Shown here: piece by piece, positions 8,287 through 17,076 of the stretch
Numbering within the stretch: the first letter of the stretch is position 1
How the letters are laid out: the number at the start of each line of letters is the position of its first letter
Assembly: GCF_041435355.1 (NCBI RefSeq)
Contig: NZ_CP108442.1
Coordinates: 4,393,501 to 4,457,500 of the forward strand
Length of the DNA: 64,000 nt
Direction of reading: 5' to 3'
Origin: Streptomyces sp. NBC_01276
Lineage (GTDB): Bacteria > Actinomycetota > Actinomycetes > Streptomycetales > Streptomycetaceae
Made by a program: the position numbers and the translations under genes
The notes under the pieces: generated by a model
Database searches by the model: none
Told to the model about the DNA's origin: nothing
What the model saw: only the letters and a program-made list of their open reading frames with translations

Positions 8287-8559
8287 ATGAAGGATGCCGT
8301 CGGATGGCATGTGGACGTGGAGTTCCAGGAGGACAGCAAGCGCACCCGCGCCGCCGCCCTCGTCCGGCTACCGGACGGGAGCGAGCTGCGCTCGCACGGC
8401 TATTCCAGCCGTCACCCCAGTGACGGCAATCAGCCCAGGGTGGGCGAGGAGATCGCGGCAGCCCGTGCGCTCAACGATCTCAAGGAGCAACTGCTCACCA
8501 AGGCGCACGACGAGATCGACGGTGCGTCGGGGCGCACGTCCTACCCGATCGAGCGCTGA
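8287..8559 (+). CDS. DUF1876 domain protein (copy 2)
   Basis: 90 residues, a close paralogue of the protein at 5374..5646, sharing GWHV..EF.ED..RT.AAAL.RL.DGSE, RHPSD, RVGEEIA.ARAL and the GR.SYP ending. The start at 8287 is fixed by GGAGGTGATC 4 nt upstream, the same perfect anti-Shine-Dalgarno complement seen in copy 1; the frame extends further upstream through the TetR gene but those codons are out-of-frame shadow. Function unknown. The two copies bracket the ABC exporter and TetR gene. Confidence 0.85.
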   Translation: MKDAVGWHVDVEFQEDSKRTRAAALVRLPDGSELRSHGYSSRHPSDGNQPRVGEEIAAARALNDLKEQLLTKAHDEIDGASGRTSYPIER

Positions 8560-8590
8560 CCGGTCCCGGAGGGAAGGGCCCGGCACGGCG

Positions 8591-8614
8591 GCCCGGACGT
8601 GAGGACGTCCGGGC
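8591..8614. terminator. Bidirectional hairpin between convergent genes
   Basis: A perfect 10-bp stem (8591..8600 with 8605..8614) and a GAGG tetraloop lie between the DUF1876 stop (8559) and the convergent small-protein stop (8636). Confidence 0.65.
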
Positions 8615-8635
8615 AGCCGTCCGTGGGCGGGGCCG

Positions 8636-8800
8636 TCAGTCGCCCCCGCCGCCCCCGCAGGACGAGTCGCCGCCGCAGCCGTAGAAGGAGCCCGCGTCGC
8701 CCTTCGAACGGCGGCGGCCGCTGCTCGGGCGTCCGCGCTCGCGCCAGATGGTGAAGCCCACCCACGCGAGGCCGAACCCAATGATGATCAAGTAAGACAT
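8636..8800 (-). CDS. Small single-pass membrane protein with Gly/Cys tail (54 aa)
   Basis: A 54-codon frame starting MSYLIIIGFGLAWVGFTIW, one membrane helix, then a basic stretch (RERGRPSSGRRRSK) and a tail SFYGCGGDSSCGGGGGD with two cysteines. The basic stretch after the helix predicts a cytoplasmic C-terminus. A good ribosome binding site (GGGGGA) lies 5-6 nt before the ATG, and hairpins stand on both sides of the gene. Short Gly/Cys-tailed membrane proteins of this kind occur in Streptomyces genomes but no function is known to me. Confidence 0.6.
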   Translation of the reverse strand: MSYLIIIGFGLAWVGFTIWRERGRPSSGRRRSKGDAGSFYGCGGDSSCGGGGGD

Positions 8801-8841
8801 GGTTCCCCCGGTTCCCCCTGGTTGCCGCGTCCCGCCATTGT

Positions 8842-8872
8842 CGTGGGTGCGGGGAACTCCCCCGCACCCACG
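8842..8872 (-). terminator. Hairpin terminator after the VOC gene
   Basis: A 13-bp perfect inverted repeat (8842..8854 with 8860..8872) with a 5-nt loop lies 43 bp past the stop of the minus-strand VOC gene. Confidence 0.75.
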
Positions 8873-8914
8873 GGTGTTTCACGGTCCGGCGGGCCGAGGC
8901 CCCGGGGGCGGGGG

Positions 8915-9721
8915 TCAGGCCGGCTGCTCCGGCATGTTGGCCGTGATGACCGAGAACGCTCCGCCCTGCGGGTCGGCGAGGACGGCCATCCGGCCGACCG
9001 CCATGTCGAAGGCCGGGGCGAGGACGCTGCCGCCGGCGCGGACGGCGGCGGCCTGGACCTCGTCGACGCTGTCCACGTGGAAGTAGGCCTGCCAGTGCGG
9101 CGGTACGCCCGGCGGGAGCTGGGTCAGGTCCATCATCCCGCCGACCGCGCGCCCGTCGACCTGGAACTCGATGTAGCCCTCGGCGCCCGGGATCTCGGAG
9201 CGGTGCGTGGTGACGGGCAGGATGGAGGAGTAGAACGCGGAGGCGGCCGGGAGGTCGGCGGTGGTCAGCTCGTTCCAGATGAGCGCGCCGTGCTCGTTGA
9301 CGATGCCCGCGCCGTCGAAGGTGCCGGGCTGCCACAGGCCGACGACGGCCCCGGTCGGGTCGGTGATCACGGCCATCCGGCCGAGGTCCATGACGTCCAT
9401 CGGGCCCATCATGACGGTGCCGCCGGCGTCGGTGACGGACTTGACGGTGCCGTCGATGTTGTCGGTGGACAGGTAGGTGGTCCACACCGTCGGGGGCAGC
9501 GGGTCCGGGACGGTGCCGTCCGGGTTCATCGCCTTCATGATCCCGGCGACCGGCTTGCCCTTGAGGGTGCAGACGGCGTATCCGCCGGTCTCGGCCGGTC
9601 CGACCTCGCCCTGCCAGCCCAGGAGGTCGCAGTAGAAGTCGATGGCCGCCTGCTGGTCGGGGACCATCAGGTCGATCCAGCACGGGGTGCCGGGCTTGTA
9701 GGGGCCGTTCATGTCGGGCAC
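8915..9721 (-). CDS. Tandem VOC (glyoxalase/bleomycin-resistance) domain protein
   Basis: 268 residues from the GTG at 9721, chosen because GGAGG stands 5 nt upstream; the ATG three codons later is less well placed. Two vicinal-oxygen-chelate domains occur in tandem: the first from GTPCWIDLMVPDQQAAIDFYCDLLGW to GAVVGLWQPG, the second from GALIWNELTTADLPAASAFYSSIL to GGAFSVI. Such two-domain proteins in actinomycetes are often annotated as hydroxylases or antibiotic-binding proteins, but substrates are mostly unknown. It ends at a strong terminator and appears monocistronic. Confidence 0.85.
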   Translation of the reverse strand: MPDMNGPYKPGTPCWIDLMVPDQQAAIDFYCDLLGWQGEVGPAETGGYAVCTLKGKPVAGIMKAMNPDGTVPDPLPPTVWTTYLSTDNIDGTVKSVTDAGGTVMMGPMDVMDLGRMAVITDPTGAVVGLWQPGTFDGAGIVNEHGALIWNELTTADLPAASAFYSSILPVTTHRSEIPGAEGYIEFQVDGRAVGGMMDLTQLPPGVPPHWQAYFHVDSVDEVQAAAVRAGGSVLAPAFDMAVGRMAVLADPQGGAFSVITANMPEQPA

Positions 9722-9847
9722 GGATGCCTCCGGGTGGCGCTCGGGGGGAAGGACGGGCCGACCCCTACCCGGCTCCCGCGGCGGAAATCGGGCCGAACGG
9801 GTGAACGGGCCGCGCCCGGTGGTACAGGGCCCCACTCGCTCACTCAC

Positions 9848-10351
9848 TCACTCGCCCGGCCGGGGTGCCGCGGGGGCCCGGACCAGGGCCGCCAGCCGGT
9901 GTGCGGCCTCGTCCAGTTCGCGCCGGGTGGCGAAGGGGACGACCGCCGCCCTGGTGGGGACGCGTACGCCGCCGGTGAGGGCGATCCGGGTGGCGGCCGG
10001 ATCGGCGGCGGGGGCGGCGGCGAGGCCGACGATCAGGAAGCGGCTCTGCAGCCAGCACCAGCCGGGGCGGGAGAAGCCCCGCAGGTGGGCGCGGAAGCCG
10101 TACCGGCCGCGGGCCAGCGCCTCGAAGCGGCCGCCGTCGGCATCGGCGTCGGCGCGCACGACGCGGACGCGGTGGAAGTCGGGGAGGAAGCCGAGGGCGG
10201 CCATGACCGGCCAGACCTCCTCGAAGGGGGCCTGCACCACGTGCTCGGCGACGTGCGCGCCGCGTACCGCGGCCGCCATGACGCGCAGCCGGTGCACGGG
10301 GTCGGTCCCGGGGGCGGGCGTTCCGGGGGGCGGGAGGGTTGGGTCGGTCAC
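9848..10351 (-). CDS. Uncharacterised SRPBCC-like protein in an ECF sigma operon
   Basis: About 167 residues. The GTG at 10351 overlaps the sigma-factor stop (GTGA), so it is translationally coupled. The pattern AEHVVQAPFEEVWPVMAALGFLPDFHRVRVV followed by FEALARGRYGFRAHLRGFSRPGWCWLQSRFLIVGLAA resembles a polyketide-cyclase/SRPBCC small-molecule-binding fold. It might modulate the adjacent sigma factor, but no anti-sigma motif is visible. A longer version starting at 10360 is also open. Function uncertain. Confidence 0.6.
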   Translation of the reverse strand: MTDPTLPPPGTPAPGTDPVHRLRVMAAAVRGAHVAEHVVQAPFEEVWPVMAALGFLPDFHRVRVVRADADADGGRFEALARGRYGFRAHLRGFSRPGWCWLQSRFLIVGLAAAPAADPAATRIALTGGVRVPTRAAVVPFATRRELDEAAHRLAALVRAPAAPRPGE

Positions 10352-10857
10352 GCGGACCACGCCTTTCGGAAGCTGGTACGGGCCCGGTGCAGGCGGGACT
10401 TGGCGGTGCCGGCCGGGATGCGCAGGAGGGCCGCGGCGCTCTCCTCGTCCAGGCCCTCCACGTCCCGCAGGACGAGCACGGCCCGGTGTTCGGGCGTCAG
10501 GCGGGCCAGGACGTCGTCGATGTCGGCGGCGAGCTGCGGATCGCCCCCGGCCGGTACGTCGTCCAGCTCGGCGGGCCGCGCCCGCGCCGCCCGCCGGGCC
10601 ACCCGTACCGCTTCCCGTACGGACACGGCCCGTACCCAGCCGTACAGGGCCTCGGGATCGCGCAGCGACCGGAGGGCGGTGAACACGGCCAGCAGCGCCT
10701 CCTGCGTGGCGTCCGGGCCGTCGGCGAGGGCGATCGGGGTGCAGATGCGGGCGATGTACGGGGTCAGGTGGTCGAGCAGCGCGTGCAGCGCGAGGGTGTC
10801 CCCGGCGCGGGCCGCGCGGGCCAGCGCGACCCCGCGTTCGCGGTCGGCGGGGTTCAC
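10348..10857 (-). CDS. ECF-type RNA polymerase sigma factor
   Basis: 169 residues from the GTG at 10857, which overlaps the stop of the upstream DUF3995 gene (GTGA). Region 2 is DATQEALLAVFTALRSLRDPEALYGWVRAVSVREAVR; region 4 is LARLTPEHRAVLVLRDVEGLDEESAAALLRIPAGTAKSRLHRARTSFR, a clear helix-turn-helix. It directs RNA polymerase to alternative promoters. No classical zinc anti-sigma gene is adjacent; control may come from the DUF3995 membrane protein or the SRPBCC-like protein on either side (inference). Confidence 0.9.
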   Translation of the reverse strand: MNPADRERGVALARAARAGDTLALHALLDHLTPYIARICTPIALADGPDATQEALLAVFTALRSLRDPEALYGWVRAVSVREAVRVARRAARARPAELDDVPAGGDPQLAADIDDVLARLTPEHRAVLVLRDVEGLDEESAAALLRIPAGTAKSRLHRARTSFRKAWSA

Positions 10858-11288
10858 CTGGCGCGGGCCAGCCGGGCCGCCGCCCAGCCGAAGCCGAGGC
10901 AGGCGGGCGTGTACAGGGCGAGGTTGAGGGCGTGGAAGGGGCTGCCGGGCGGGCTGGGCAGGATCCCGGCGGCCCAGCCGAGGCCCGCGAGGCCCCGTAC
11001 GGCGAGCCCGGCGGCGACGGCCGCGGTCACGGTCCGGGTGGTCCGCCCGCCGCGCCCGTGCGCGTGGGCCAGGACCCCCGTCCCGGCGGTCAGCGTGAGC
11101 GCGGCCAGGGGCAGGACGACGGGCGGCCCGAAGGACACCTCGGTGCCGAGCACGGCCAGCGACAGGGTCCGCTCGTCGGGGGCGGGCCAGGTGGCTCCGG
11201 TCGCCCAGTACAGGTGCGCCAGTCCGTCGGCGGCCAGCAGCCCGGCCACCGCGACGCCCGCCCGGCGCCGCGATCGGTCCTCGTCCAT
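10854..11288 (-). CDS. DUF3995-type membrane protein
   Basis: 144 residues from the ATG at 11288, preceded by GAGGGGGAAC. About four membrane segments are visible: AGVAVAGLLAADGLAHLYWATG, VVLPLAALTLTAGTGVLAHA, VTAAVAAGLAVRGLAGLGWAAG and LNLALYTPACLGFGWAAARLA. The ATGATWP and LGTEVSFGPPVVLPL segments fit the DUF3995 family, of unknown function. It is first in a three-gene coupled operon with an ECF sigma factor, so it could be a membrane sensor or anti-sigma (inference only). Confidence 0.7.
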   Translation of the reverse strand: MDEDRSRRRAGVAVAGLLAADGLAHLYWATGATWPAPDERTLSLAVLGTEVSFGPPVVLPLAALTLTAGTGVLAHAHGRGGRTTRTVTAAVAAGLAVRGLAGLGWAAGILPSPPGSPFHALNLALYTPACLGFGWAAARLARAR

Positions 11289-11377
11289 GGTGTTCCCCCT
11301 CGGTGAGCCGGTTGCCGACACACCGAAGAGGCGGCGACCCGGGGGAACGTTCCCTGTGACCCGCGTCACGGGGAAGG

Positions 11378-11914
11378 CTACTCGTTGACCAGGACCGGGA
11401 TCGAGAGGACCGCGGCGGCCGGGGTGCCGGTGAGGTGGTCGGCGGGGACGGTGAAGTCGATGCCGTCTCCGGCCGCGCGCGGGCCGGTGTGGGGCGCTCC
11501 GGCATGCGCCTCCTCGCCCTCCTCCTCGTGGTGGAAGGTGCCGGTGCCGAGCAGGCGGCCCTCCGCGTCGTAGTACGCGGCGGTGATCTCCAGGGCCAGG
11601 GTGTCGCTGACGTCGGAGCCGATGGCGATGTGCCCGGTGACGGACGGCGTGCCGGGGGTGAGGCGCAGGCCGGTCAGCTGCACGCGATCCGTGAACGGTC
11701 CCTGCTGGACGCGGACCTCGCCCGCCGTGGGCGCCGGGGTGAGGACGGCGGCCGGGGAGGGCGCGCTGCGGGGGGCGGGCAGGGCCACCGGGGAGGCGGC
11801 GGTGGCCGGGGCCTCGGCGGCGGCCGGAGCCCCGGCGCCGGAGCAGCCCGTGACGAGCGCGAACAGGGCGGCGGCGGCCGTGGCGGCGGCCGCGGCGCGG
11901 GGGAGGTACGTCAT
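11378..11914 (-). CDS. Secreted lipoprotein
   Basis: 178 residues with a lipoprotein signal peptide: MTYLPRAAAAATAAAALFALVTGC, lipobox LVTGC with the lipidated cysteine at residue 24. An Ala/Pro-rich linker follows (about 25-60), then a beta-rich domain with VQLTGLRLTPGTPSVTGHIAIGSDVSDTLALEITAAYYDAEGRLLGTGTF and an EEEGEEAH acidic stretch. No enzyme motif was recognised. It lies just upstream, on the same strand, of the DUF3995-sigma operon, separated by about 90 bp. Confidence 0.7.
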   Translation of the reverse strand: MTYLPRAAAAATAAAALFALVTGCSGAGAPAAAEAPATAASPVALPAPRSAPSPAAVLTPAPTAGEVRVQQGPFTDRVQLTGLRLTPGTPSVTGHIAIGSDVSDTLALEITAAYYDAEGRLLGTGTFHHEEEGEEAHAGAPHTGPRAAGDGIDFTVPADHLTGTPAAAVLSIPVLVNE

Positions 11915-12006
11915 CGGAAGTGCTCCTGGGAGGCCGGGAAGGGGCCGGCCACCAGGACGGCGGCCGGGGCCCGCCGGGGAGGCCGGGACGGGGCCGGGAA
12001 CGACGG

Positions 12007-12044
12007 CGGCCGGGGCCGGGGGAGTGCGCCCCCGGCCCCGGCCG
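12007..12044 (-). terminator. Hairpin terminator after the alkaline phosphatase gene
   Basis: A 16-bp perfect GC stem (12007..12022 with 12029..12044) with a 6-nt loop lies 9 bp downstream of the phosphatase stop on the minus strand. Confidence 0.75.
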
Positions 12045-12052
12045 CCCGGGGA

Positions 12053-13600
12053 TCAGTGCTGCTGCGGGGAGCGGCCGAACAGCGAGCGGTACAGCTTGCC
12101 GTACAGCTCGGTGTTGATCTGGCTCGTGGCGAAGGCGTTGCCGTTCGGGCCGTAGGCGAAGATCGGCACGTCGGCGCCGGTGTGGTTGCCCGACAGGTAG
12201 GTCAGCCACAGGCTCGCCTCGGGGCTGCCGTCCTTCACGTCCGCCGGGTCGTCGGGCGTACGGAAGGTGGCCGGACCGAAGTTCTTCGCGTCACCGGAGC
12301 CCGCGCCGTTGACGATGCCGCTGGAGCGGACCGGGTCCTTGGCGCCCGAGGCGGCACGCGAGGGGACGCTGTTGTTGGCCGTGTTGCCGGCGTCCGTGTT
12401 GGCCGGGGGCGCGACGGCCTCGGCGTTGGTGTAGCTGCCCTTTTCGATGATGTTGAAGCCGGCGCACTCGTGGTCCGCCGTGACGACCACGAGGGTGTGA
12501 CCGTCCTTCTTCGCGAACTCGTAGGCGGCCTTCACCGCGTCGTCGAAGGCCTTGACCTCGGCGAGGGTCTGCGCGGCGTCGTTCGCGTGCGAACGCTTGT
12601 CGATCTGGGCGCCCTCGACCTGGAGGTAGAAGCCCTTCTTCGACTTGCCGCGGTCGTACGAGCCGCCCTGCTTGCGGTCGTTCAGGAGCTGGATCGACTT
12701 GCGGGTCATGTCCGCGAGCGAGGGCTCCTGCTTCTGCGGGGCGCCGGCCGGCAGGGCGGCCTTGTTCTGCTCCACCGTCAGGTTGCCGCGGTTGAACAGG
12801 CCGATGACCTTCTTGCCGCCCGCCTTGTCCAGGTCGGACTTGGTGGCGACCTTCTGGCTGGCGGCCGTCTGCGCGGGCAGCGCCGGGTCGCCGAAGCTGC
12901 CGAGCACCTGGTAGCCCTGGGCCTGGAGGGCCTTCTGGTCGTCCGGCTCGAAGCGGGCGAGCCCGCCGCCGAGGATGACGTCGGCGGTGCCGTTGCGGGC
13001 GATCTGCTCGGCGATCGGCGTGATCAGCGTCTTGTCCGCCGGGGCCTGCTCGTAGCTGCCGTCGTCCTTCTTCGGGAGGCAGGCGGCGTCCGAGTAGGCC
13101 GGGCCCTGGCAGCCGCGCAGCAGCGCGTGGCTGAACTGGGCGGCGGGGGTGGCGTCGGTGATCTCGGCGGTGGAGACGTTGCCGGTGGCGAAGCCGGCCG
13201 CGTGGGCCTGCTCCATCAGCGTGGCGACCTTCTTCTCGTACGCGTCCACGCCGATGGCCGCGTTGTAGGTCTTCACGCCGGAGGCCCAGGCGGTCGCGGA
13301 GCTGGCCGAGTCGGTGACCAGGGCCGGCTTCGCGCTGTTCTTCTCGACGGCGTAGGTGGCGACCGCGCCCGTGTTCGGGAGGGTCTCCATGGTGAGCTTG
13401 CCGGCGGCGCCCGCGTAACGGTCGCGCGCGGCCGTCACGTGGGTGCGGCCCATTCCGTCACCGAGCAGGTAGATGACGTTCCGGACGTCCTGGTGCGAGT
13501 CGCTCTGCTGGGGCGCGGAGTTCGCGGTGACGGCGGTGCCGGCGGCCACGGCGCTGGCCAGGGCCAGGACGGTGAGCGTCTTCAACGGTCTGCGGCGCAT
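12053..13600 (-). CDS. Secreted alkaline phosphatase (PhoA family)
   Basis: 515 residues from the ATG at 13600. A signal peptide is visible (RRRPLKTLTVLALASAVAAGTAVTANSAP). Metal and nucleophile motifs are present: NVIYLLGDGMG (about 42-51; the aspartate ligates metal), the catalytic Ser98 in TDSASSATAW, and the C-terminal TADHECAGFN. It hydrolyses phosphomonoesters outside the cell to release phosphate. An insert of 60-70 residues (KSKKGFYLQVEGAQID to ASGAKDPVRSSG) matches the usual length of Streptomyces homologues. I looked for a PHO box upstream and did not find a convincing pair of repeats. Confidence 0.92.
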   Translation of the reverse strand: MRRRPLKTLTVLALASAVAAGTAVTANSAPQQSDSHQDVRNVIYLLGDGMGRTHVTAARDRYAGAAGKLTMETLPNTGAVATYAVEKNSAKPALVTDSASSATAWASGVKTYNAAIGVDAYEKKVATLMEQAHAAGFATGNVSTAEITDATPAAQFSHALLRGCQGPAYSDAACLPKKDDGSYEQAPADKTLITPIAEQIARNGTADVILGGGLARFEPDDQKALQAQGYQVLGSFGDPALPAQTAASQKVATKSDLDKAGGKKVIGLFNRGNLTVEQNKAALPAGAPQKQEPSLADMTRKSIQLLNDRKQGGSYDRGKSKKGFYLQVEGAQIDKRSHANDAAQTLAEVKAFDDAVKAAYEFAKKDGHTLVVVTADHECAGFNIIEKGSYTNAEAVAPPANTDAGNTANNSVPSRAASGAKDPVRSSGIVNGAGSGDAKNFGPATFRTPDDPADVKDGSPEASLWLTYLSGNHTGADVPIFAYGPNGNAFATSQINTELYGKLYRSLFGRSPQQH

Positions 13601-13753
13601 GTGCGGGAGATCCCCCTCGGGTGTTCGGCACGATCGGGCCGACCGTAGGAGGGCCGCGTGAACGGGACACCACCACCGGGTATTGCCCGGCCGAACGCGG
13701 AAAGCATGACAGGACACGGTCACGCGAAGGCCGTTCGGGGTGGCGCCGGCCAC

Positions 13754-14130
13754 CTACTGCCAGAAGATCTCCTCCACCACGATCTGCGGCTCGGCCACAC
13801 GGGGCAGGAAGGTGAACCGGATCCACCCGCGGTTGCTGTCGAAGTACGCGATGTGCGGGCCGCGGGGGACGGTGGAGCGCGGATCGTCGGGCAGGCCGAT
13901 CCGGTACTTCTCGGCGTCCTGGGTGTAGTCCACCGCCCACGGCGGCCCTGGCTTCCAGGTCGGCGACGTGCCGGTCGAGCTCGGGGTCGCGCGCGAGGGC
14001 GTACTCGCCCCACCAGCGGGCCATGAACGCCGGGACCGGACCGATGTCATAGGCATCGCAGATGGGCCTTCGGCGTGTACTCCGGCATCGGCGGTACGGA
14101 TCCACCGGGCGCAGGCGTCGCGGTCGTCAT
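13754..14130 (-). pseudogene. Small conserved gene broken by two frameshifts
   Basis: A strong ribosome binding site (GAGGAGG) and ATG at 14130 begin MTTATPAPGGSVPPMPEYTPKAH. That frame stops at a TGA after 27 residues. A continuous protein appears only if two +1 shifts are made: near 14058, into ICDAYDIGPVPAFMARWWGEYALARDPELDRHVADLEA, and near 13945, into WAVDYTQDAEKYRIGLPDDPRS and IAYFDSNRGWIRFTFLPRVAEPQIVVEEIFWQ before the TAG at 13754. All three pieces are non-repetitive and look coding. This is either a decaying gene or two sequencing errors. The family was not identified. Confidence 0.65.
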
Positions 14131-14173
14131 TCCCGGCTCCTCCTCGGATCGGACGCCTTCCACGAGGGAGCGC

Positions 14174-14212
14174 GACGGCCCCCGGCGCGGGGTGGTCGCG
14201 CCGGGGGCCGTC
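14174..14212 (-). terminator. Hairpin terminator after argS
   Basis: A 16-bp perfect stem (14174..14189 with 14197..14212) with a 7-nt loop sits 11 bp past the argS stop on the minus strand. Confidence 0.8.
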
Positions 14213-14222
14213 GGGTGGTGCG

Positions 14223-15995
14223 TCAGAGCTTCTCGGGGGTGCGGATGCCCAGGAGGGACATGCCCTTCGAGAGGGTGCGGGCGGTCAGCTCGCACAGGAA
14301 CAGGCGGTTCTCGCCGACGACGAGCTCGGGCTCCGGCTTGATGACCGGGCACTCCGAGTAGAACGTCGTGAACAGCGAGGACAGCTGGTAGAGGTACGCG
14401 GCCAGCTTGTGCGGGGCGTACTCCGCCGCGGCCTCCTCGACCAGCGCGCCGAAGCCGTCCAGGTGCAGGCCCAGCGCACGCTCGGCCGGAGCCAGCTCCA
14501 GCTCCGGGTGGGCGACCGGGCCGCGGTCGCCCGCCTTGCGCAGGATGGACCGGATCCGGGCGTACGCGTACTGGAGGTACACGGACGTGTCACCGGTCAG
14601 CGACACCATCTGGTCCAGGTCGAACTTGTAGTCGCGCGCCGCCGAGGTGGAGAGGTCCGCGTACTTGACCGCGCCGATGCCGACCTGGAGACCGTTCTCC
14701 ACGATCTCCTCCTCGGTCAGCAGCCCGCGCTCCTCGTCCTTCTCCCGGACCACCGAAGTCGCCCGCTCGACGGCCTCGTCGAGGAGGTCCACCAGCCTCA
14801 CCGTCTCGCCCTCACGCGTCTTGAACGGCTTGCCGTCCTTGCCGAGGACCGTGCCGAAGGCCAGCTGGACGGCCTTGACCTCGTCGTTCAGCCAGCCGGC
14901 CCGGCGGGCCGTCTCGAAGACCATCTTGAAGTGGAGCGACTGGCGCGCGTCCACGACGTAGATGAGCGTGTCCGCCTTCAGGTTGCCCACCCGGTCGCGG
15001 ATCGCCGAGAGGTCGGTGGCCGCGTAGCCGAAACCGCCGTCGGACTTCTGCACGATCAGCGGGGTCGGGTTGCCGTCCGGACCCTTGTACTCGTCGAAGA
15101 ACACGCACAGCGCGCCGTTGGAGCGGACGGCGACGCCCGAGTCCTCCAGCAGCTTGCAGGTCTCCGCGAGCATGTCGTTGTAACCGGACTCGCCGACCAC
15201 GTCCGGGTCCTGGATGTCCATGTCCAGCTTGTTGAAGACGGAGTAGAAGTAGATCTTCGACTCGTCCACGAACCGCTGCCACAGGGCCAGCGTCTCCGGC
15301 TCGCCCGCCTGGAGGTCCACCACCCGCGCCCGCGCCCGCGTCTTGAACTCCTCGTCGGAGTCGAAGAGCGCGCGCGAGGCCTTGTAGAGGCGGTTGAGGT
15401 TGGACATGGCCTCCTCGCCGGAGACCTCCTCGTCCGACTTGTGGTCCAGCTCGTGCGGGTGCTCCAGCAGGTACTGGATGAGCATGCCGAACTGGGTGCC
15501 CCAGTCGCCGATGTGGTGACGCCGCACCACCGTCTCGCCCGTGAACTCCAGGATCTCCACCATCGCCGCGCCGATCACGGCGGAGCGCAGGTGCCCGACG
15601 TGCATCTCCTTGGCGACGTTCGGCTGCGCGTAGTCGATCACCGTGGTGCCGGCGGACGGCGACAGCGGCACGCCGAGGCGGTCGTCGGCGGCGCGGGCCG
15701 CCAGGGTCTCGATGATCGCCCGGTCGGTGATCGTGATGTTGAGGAAGCCGGGGCCGGAGACCTCGATGTCCCGGATCAGGTCACCCGTCGGGATGCCCTC
15801 GACCACGGTCGTCGCCAGCTCGCGCGGGTTGGCCTTGGCCTTCTTCGCGAGCGCCAGGATGCCGTTGGCCTGGAAGTCGGCCCGGTCGCTTCGTCGCAGC
15901 AGCGGGTCGGTCGCACCGGCCTCCGGCAGGGCGGAGGCGAGGGCGTCCGCGACGCGCTGTTCGACGGAGGAAGCGAGGGAAGGGACCGAGGCCAT
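14223..15995 (-). CDS. argS: Arginyl-tRNA synthetase
   Basis: 590 residues from the ATG at 15995 ([19 protein letters not shown]), with AGGA upstream. It charges tRNA-Arg. The N-terminal add-1 domain (about 1-110) precedes the class I HIGH motif, [20 protein letters not shown] (about 121-140). The Rossmann fold continues with [22 protein letters not shown] and [23 protein letters not shown], a KMSKS-equivalent. The C-terminal DALR anticodon-binding domain ends [15 protein letters not shown]. Essential housekeeping gene, adjacent to lysS on the opposite strand. Confidence 0.97.
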   Translation of the reverse strand: MASVPSLASSVEQRVADALASALPEAGATDPLLRRSDRADFQANGILALAKKAKANPRELATTVVEGIPTGDLIRDIEVSGPGFLNITITDRAIIETLAARAADDRLGVPLSPSAGTTVIDYAQPNVAKEMHVGHLRSAVIGAAMVEILEFTGETVVRRHHIGDWGTQFGMLIQYLLEHPHELDHKSDEEVSGEEAMSNLNRLYKASRALFDSDEEFKTRARARVVDLQAGEPETLALWQRFVDESKIYFYSVFNKLDMDIQDPDVVGESGYNDMLAETCKLLEDSGVAVRSNGALCVFFDEYKGPDGNPTPLIVQKSDGGFGYAATDLSAIRDRVGNLKADTLIYVVDARQSLHFKMVFETARRAGWLNDEVKAVQLAFGTVLGKDGKPFKTREGETVRLVDLLDEAVERATSVVREKDEERGLLTEEEIVENGLQVGIGAVKYADLSTSAARDYKFDLDQMVSLTGDTSVYLQYAYARIRSILRKAGDRGPVAHPELELAPAERALGLHLDGFGALVEEAAAEYAPHKLAAYLYQLSSLFTTFYSECPVIKPEPELVVGENRLFLCELTARTLSKGMSLLGIRTPEKL

Positions 15996-16215
15996 GAGCT
16001 GCCGTTCCTGTGAGTCGGTTGATGCCCGTCGAGTATCCCACGGTGCACCTGTCCACATCCCGGGATTTGTCCGCGGCGACGGCCGGTCCCGGCGGGGAGG
16101 CGGAGGAGAGGGGGAGGGGGGAGATGACGGCGTATCTTTCCCGGTTTGCCCGGCAAAGCCCCCACCCGCCGGATAGGCTCCGCCCGATTTGACGGTCCGG
16201 TCGAAGGGTGGGGAC

Positions 16216-17076
16216 ATGACGGAGATGTCGTCGGGCGGCACCTACGTGAACCTGTCGGACGAGAACCTGCGGACGTACTACGAGACCTCCGACGGACGGA
16301 TGGTGGAAACGGTCGTCCTCGGCGTGGACCCGACCCTCCACGTCCCGCTCGCCGTGTCGGTGGGGACCGGCGGCCCGGAGCACATGGACGCGAGCCGGCT
16401 GCACGGCCTGCGGCGGGGCGGACGGATGGTCCTCGCCGACCGGGTCGGCGGCAGGGCCGTCCTCGCCGCCGTCCTGGAGATCGCCGAGGCGGTACGGGCC
16501 GTCGCGGCCGCCGCCCGGCGGCCGGCCGTGGCCGCCGCCACGTCCTCCTCCTCGATGGAGGACGCCGACACCGAGGAGCCGAGGACCAACCGCTGGGAGG
16601 ACTCCGACGACGAAGGGCCCGCACCCGTACCCGTACAGCGGCAGACCGGGCGGACCGCGCCCGCCGCCCCCCAGCAGGCACAGCGGCAGCAGGTGCCCGA
16701 CGGGCCCACCGCGGAAGAGATCGCCGCGCGCATGGCGCAGGGGCGACGGTTCACCACACCGCGCGGGCGGGCCTGCTACTTCAGCGACCAGGGCGACAGC
16801 GCCGTACGCCACTTCCTGGAGTACCAGCGCTCCCGCAAGGAACAGACCGCGGTCTTCTTCGCCAACGTCCGGCGCTACACCCCGCTGGAGTACCTGCAGA
16901 CCCTCCTGGCGGCGTGCGACGCGGCGATCGACCTCTACACGGCGCGCACCGTGGCCTACGGGAAGAACTGCCAGGTCCAGGACGCCGACGGCCGCCAGTG
17001 GACCATCGGCATGACGCGCGACGGCACCGAGCACCGGCTGACCCACGCGCACTTCGAGAACTACCAGAACAGCTGA
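16216..17076 (+). CDS. Conserved hypothetical protein
   Basis: 286 residues from the ATG at 16216 (MTEMSSGG), preceded by GGTGGGGA; an earlier in-frame ATG at 16189 has no ribosome binding site. The N-terminus holds a compact domain ([40 protein letters not shown]). A Pro/Gln/Ala-rich linker (about 105-175) joins it to a second domain ([34 protein letters not shown] to [16 protein letters not shown]). No catalytic motif and no known family was recognised. It lies between divergent argS and downstream lysS. Confidence 0.6.
   Translation: MTEMSSGGTYVNLSDENLRTYYETSDGRMVETVVLGVDPTLHVPLAVSVGTGGPEHMDASRLHGLRRGGRMVLADRVGGRAVLAAVLEIAEAVRAVAAAARRPAVAAATSSSSMEDADTEEPRTNRWEDSDDEGPAPVPVQRQTGRTAPAAPQQAQRQQVPDGPTAEEIAARMAQGRRFTTPRGRACYFSDQGDSAVRHFLEYQRSRKEQTAVFFANVRRYTPLEYLQTLLAACDAAIDLYTARTVAYGKNCQVQDADGRQWTIGMTRDGTEHRLTHAHFENYQNS

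Noticed and set aside
13601..13753. PHO box upstream of the alkaline phosphatase
   Set aside because: A GTTCAC-type half resembles one repeat unit but no convincing second unit at the right spacing was seen.
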